Origin: Bacillota bacterium
Lineage (GTDB): Bacteria; Bacillota; Clostridia; Lachnospirales; Lachnospiraceae
Assembly (NCBI GenBank): GCA_023395555.1
Contig: JAEWYQ010000083.1
Span: 1 to 14,260, forward strand
Direction of reading: 5' to 3'
DNA length: 14,260 bases
Both the position numbers and the translations under genes were made by a program. Shown here in pieces: positions 13,612 to 14,260 of the stretch. The notes beneath the pieces were generated by a model. That model was not told the DNA's origin. It saw only the letters and a program-made list of their open reading frames with translations, and made no database searches. Within the stretch, counting starts at the first letter, position 1, and each line of letters starts with the position of its first letter.

Positions 13612-14260
13612 ATGGCTTATGTAAATGGCAGACGCAGCGGTGTCGACAGCCGATACCGTGTGCCCAATTATAGCGTTTCACCCCAATCAAACCAGACAGC
13701 TCCGACCAGTTCCCTGACATCGGGAAGGGGTACAACTTCCCCTGGGGCAGACCGGCAGACTGTCACCGGCACCAGTACGGCACCGCGAACCTCCGGTATT
13801 GGAACCCGGATTAATCCAAGTACAGGTACCATACCCCCTCCAAAGACTAACACAGAAGCTTCCTCAAATCGGGAAGTAAATACCAGCGGCAACATAATCT
13901 CCGGTACCGGCACTCCTTCCAGGACAGCTCCCAACGCAGGCTCCGTCCCCCGTAACAATATGGCTCCGGGAACTGGCGCTACGCCCAGAACGATGCCTGA
14001 CACCATTCCCAATACCGGCAACGGAACCGGCAGCAACATGGCTCCGGGGGCTGGCGTTACTCCCCGCACGGGGACTGGCAGCGGAATCGGTAACAATATA
14101 ACTCCGGGGACTGATGCCACGCCCAGAACCACCCCCAACACAGGCAATGGAACCGGCAGCAATATGACTCCCGGATCCGGTGTTATGCCCAGAACCACCC
14201 CTAACACAGGTAATGGAACCGGCGGCAATATGACTCCCGGATCCGGTGTTATGCCCAGAA
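13612..14260 (+). CDS. Gly/Thr/Asn/Pro-rich repeat protein, partial (runs off the right edge)
   Basis: The reading frame from ATG 13612 stays open for 216 codons to the window end; AGGAG lies 7 nt before the ATG, a good site. The protein begins MAYVNGRRSGVDSRYRVPNY, with no signal peptide or membrane segment, then becomes low-complexity sequence rich in Thr, Gly, Asn, Pro and Ser. From about residue 110, units of the form N-M/I-A/T-P-G-x-G-x-x-P-R-T recur, the last ones as exact 22-residue periods. Function is unknown; the composition, lack of export signal, and a sporulation-like promoter would suit a spore-coat or exosporium protein, but that is a guess. The rest, including any globular domain, lies beyond the window. 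Confidence 0.75.
   Translation, partial: MAYVNGRRSGVDSRYRVPNYSVSPQSNQTAPTSSLTSGRGTTSPGADRQTVTGTSTAPRTSGIGTRINPSTGTIPPPKTNTEASSNREVNTSGNIISGTGTPSRTAPNAGSVPRNNMAPGTGATPRTMPDTIPNTGNGTGSNMAPGAGVTPRTGTGSGIGNNITPGTDATPRTTPNTGNGTGSNMTPGSGVMPRTTPNTGNGTGGNMTPGSGVMPR
13984..14260 (+). repeat. In-frame tandem repeats inside the repeat protein gene
   Basis: Copies of the CCC-AGA/CGC-AC(C/G) landmark occur at 13984, 14062, 14122, 14188 and 14254. The spacings are 78, 60, 66 and 66 nt, all multiples of three (26, 20, 22, 22 codons). The 66-nt copies at 14122 and 14188 are nearly identical, differing mostly at single bases, so the last expansion is recent. The array continues past the window edge. Confidence 0.88.

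Noticed and set aside
13668..14228. Minus-strand frame of 186 aa, hydrophobic Val/Leu/Pro repeats
   Set aside because: It is the antisense of the repeat-rich plus-strand gene. Repeats that are multiples of three keep the opposite frame open too; the plus frame has a good ribosome binding site and runs on.

Overview
The window looks like chromosomal DNA of an anaerobic, probably spore-forming Clostridia member, most likely Lachnospiraceae. The clue is the left edge: the first ~440 nt of a 16S rRNA gene (minus strand) whose V1-V2 region reads like clostridial cluster XIVa. AGGAGG-type ribosome binding sites with TTG/GTG starts, and tRNA genes without an encoded CCA, fit a Gram-positive Firmicute. 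Almost everything is on the minus strand, so transcription runs right to left; only the gene at the extreme right edge is on the plus strand.

Reading in the direction of transcription from the right: at 13452-13611 a divergent intergenic region separates a plus-strand, Gly/Thr/Asn/Pro-rich repeat protein that runs off the right edge from a minus-strand pair, a class I SAM methyltransferase and an 848-residue membrane-anchored protein of unknown function. That protein ends in what looks like a papain-type (C39-like) peptidase fold lacking its catalytic Cys and His. Next come an M29-family metal-dependent aminopeptidase and a family 2 glycosyltransferase. A strong hairpin pair (7224-7287) lies beyond the glycosyltransferase.

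The middle is a tRNA-maturation neighbourhood in two transcription units. The first has its own extended -10 promoter (7059-7067) and carries tsaE, tsaB, rimI and a small CxxC/CxxC protein, ending in an intrinsic terminator (4817-4863). The second starts from a promoter at 4692-4721 and carries RNase Z, a small membrane-anchored protein, tsaD and ispD. TsaE, TsaB and TsaD together form the threonylcarbamoyl-transfer machinery for t6A37; the TsaC/Sua5 partner is not in the window. RimI acetylates ribosomal protein S18. RNase Z trims CCA-less tRNA precursors.

The left end holds a promoter, two serine tRNA genes (anticodons UGA and GGA), a strong rrn promoter, a ~350-nt structured rRNA leader and the 5' part of 16S rRNA. 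Several smaller signals stand out: tandem palindromic ~45-bp repeats containing a possible 45-codon upstream ORF before the CxxC protein, a dyad plus direct repeat before the aminopeptidase, and a dyad inside the RNase Z promoter spacer.
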